Positions 63,069 to 64,000 of a DNA stretch of 64,000 nt are shown in pieces; position 1 is the first letter of the stretch, and each line of letters opens with the position of its first letter. A model generated the notes under the pieces. It was given only the letters and a program-made list of their open reading frames with translations. It was not told the DNA's origin and did no database searches. Both the position numbers and the translations under genes were made by a program. Source of the stretch: Bacteroidales bacterium (GTDB taxonomy: Bacteria > Bacteroidota > Bacteroidia > Bacteroidales > UBA1402); NCBI GenBank assembly GCA_017468435.1, contig JAFUIP010000015.1, positions 124,001-188,000 on the forward strand, given 5' to 3'.

Positions 63069-63076
63069 CAAAAATA
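63069..63076 (-). promoter_or_regulatory. Promoter -7 box of the outer-membrane/imelysin/di-haem/ccsBA operon
   Basis: TATTTTTG on the minus strand (exact TAnnTTTG), 34 bases before the ATG at 63034. The region upstream (63080-63130) is AT-rich; I see no site I can name with confidence. Confidence 0.6.
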
Positions 63077-63167
63077 GAATCGGCAAAATTTTTGAGTAAT
63101 CCCCATTAATGGTTGAATATTTTTTTCCTACTCATCATTATTGGTTAGAAAACACGAGATTTTGTTG

Positions 63168-63175
63168 TATTTTTG
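63168..63175 (+). promoter_or_regulatory. Promoter -7 box of the alcohol dehydrogenase gene
   Basis: TATTTTTG (exact TAnnTTTG), 44 bases before the ATG at 63220. No -33 element is clear at the usual spacing. Confidence 0.55.
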
Positions 63176-63219
63176 GCGCTCAATCAATAACGAGATTCAT
63201 TAAAAAAACAACAACGACT

Positions 63220-64000
63220 ATGACAAGATTTGTGTACAACATTCCTACGAAAGTATATTTCGGCAAAGATCAATTGTCGGAACATTTGGCTGAAACTTTG
63301 GCCGGCTACGGCAAACGCGTATTGCTCACTTATGGTGGTGGATCCATCAAGAAAACAGGGCTTTACGACGCTGTAATGAAAGAACTGAACGCAGGCGGAT
63401 TCCAGGTTTTCGAGCTTTCCGGCATAGAGCCCAATCCGCGTATCGACTCGGTGAGAAAGGGCGCACAACTTTGCAAAGACGAAAACATCGACGTTATTTT
63501 GGCCGTGGGCGGTGGTTCTACTCTGGATGCCAGCAAATGGATGGCCGCCGGCGCTTGCGTAGATTTCGACCCATGGGATTTCTTCCAATCTCCGCGCAAA
63601 CCTTTGAACGGTGCATTGCCTTTGGTAACTATTCTGACGCTTTCGGCCACCGGTAGCGAAATGGACGGCGGCGGCGTTATCAGCAATCCCGAAACCAACG
63701 ACAAAATGGGCCGCATGGAAGACGAACTTTATCCGAGAGTTTCCTTCCTCGATCCTTGCAACACCTTCACGGTGAGTCCTTACCAGACGGCTTGCGGTGC
63801 TGCCGATATACTTTCGCACATCATCGAAGAATATTTCAATGCCGAAGATGGCAACCTTTATATGATAGACCGCATCATGGAAGCCTTGATGAAAACAGTG
63901 GTGAAATATGCGCCCATCGCTATAGCTCAACCCGACAATTACGAAGCTCGCGCCAACCTTATGTGGGCCTCTTCTTGGGCTATCAACGGATTTATCAAGG
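63220..64000 (+). CDS. Iron-containing alcohol dehydrogenase (BdhA/YqhD-like), 3' end cut by window edge
   Basis: The first 260 residues of a group III (iron-dependent) alcohol dehydrogenase. The nucleotide-binding motif is ILAVGGGSTLDASKW, and the segment TLSATGSEMDGGGVIS is typical of butanol-dehydrogenase-like and YqhD-like NADPH-dependent aldehyde reductases. Metal-binding residues are expected in GAADILSHIIEEYF (Asp, His). It would reduce aldehydes to alcohols in the cytoplasm. The C-terminal metal ligands lie outside the window. It is divergent from the iron/redox operon. Confidence 0.9.
   Translation, partial: MTRFVYNIPTKVYFGKDQLSEHLAETLAGYGKRVLLTYGGGSIKKTGLYDAVMKELNAGGFQVFELSGIEPNPRIDSVRKGAQLCKDENIDVILAVGGGSTLDASKWMAAGACVDFDPWDFFQSPRKPLNGALPLVTILTLSATGSEMDGGGVISNPETNDKMGRMEDELYPRVSFLDPCNTFTVSPYQTACGAADILSHIIEEYFNAEDGNLYMIDRIMEALMKTVVKYAPIAIAQPDNYEARANLMWASSWAINGFIK

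Overview
The window comes from a member of the Bacteroidota, most likely the order Bacteroidales. The evidence is the fused SecDF, the SurA-type foldase trio next to an OstA-like protein, a CcsBA fusion with imelysin and a di-heme protein, many lipoproteins, and a recurring TAnnTTTG promoter element, the -7 box of the Bacteroidota housekeeping sigma factor, upstream of many genes. Genus and family cannot be fixed from this sequence. G+C is moderate. Genes are densely packed, often with 4-nt ATGA overlaps. No intergenic gap reaches 300 bases, and I saw no tRNA, rRNA, CRISPR array, insertion sequence or integrase.

Layout. 1-5523: a LytTR regulator overlapping a membrane protein that runs off the left edge, a WG-repeat protein joined to a monofunctional transglycosylase, a Rieske-like lipoprotein and an M3 peptidase. 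5524-15342: secDF with a structured leader, trpS, a glycosyltransferase, a CPBP protease, then tig-clpP-clpX. 15473-28900: recQ-guaB, three foldase-type proteins, an OstA-like protein, a small membrane protein, mutL and an RNase R that lacks its usual cold-shock domains. 29065-31280: ahcY and a GT2 gene. 31231-38791: a leftward seven-gene polysaccharide operon (Wzx-type flippase, pyruvyl transferase, F420-hydrogenase-beta-like protein, GT2, TarI/IspD-like cytidylyltransferase, TagF-like polymerase or transferase, acyltransferase). 38879-46185: rightward GT2 and GT4 genes, then leftward gltX, waaA and a YfhO-family protein. 46279-53784: a PgpH-like HD hydrolase, then leftward TlpA-like, 2-hydroxyacid dehydrogenase, folE, SPOR protein, mdh and a GH88/105 hydrolase. 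53876-56680: a four-gene operon (metallo-beta-lactamase fold, two-part ThrE-like exporter, stand-alone MetH-activation domain). 56668-63034: a leftward operon of an outer-membrane barrel, imelysin, di-heme oxidoreductase and CcsBA. 63220-64000: start of an iron-dependent alcohol dehydrogenase.

How it fits together. Much of the window serves the cell envelope: export (SecDF), folding of exported proteins (trigger factor and the periplasmic foldases), lipopolysaccharide transport and assembly (OstA-like, WaaA), peptidoglycan synthesis (MtgA), and a surface polysaccharide probably carrying polyol phosphate, pyruvate and acyl groups. The last operon looks like an iron or redox module that carries its own cytochrome c maturation enzyme. 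The most unusual items are the shortened RNase R, the hairpin plus short reading frame in the secDF leader, the imelysin/di-heme/CcsBA operon, and the teichoic-acid-like polysaccharide operon in a Gram-negative.
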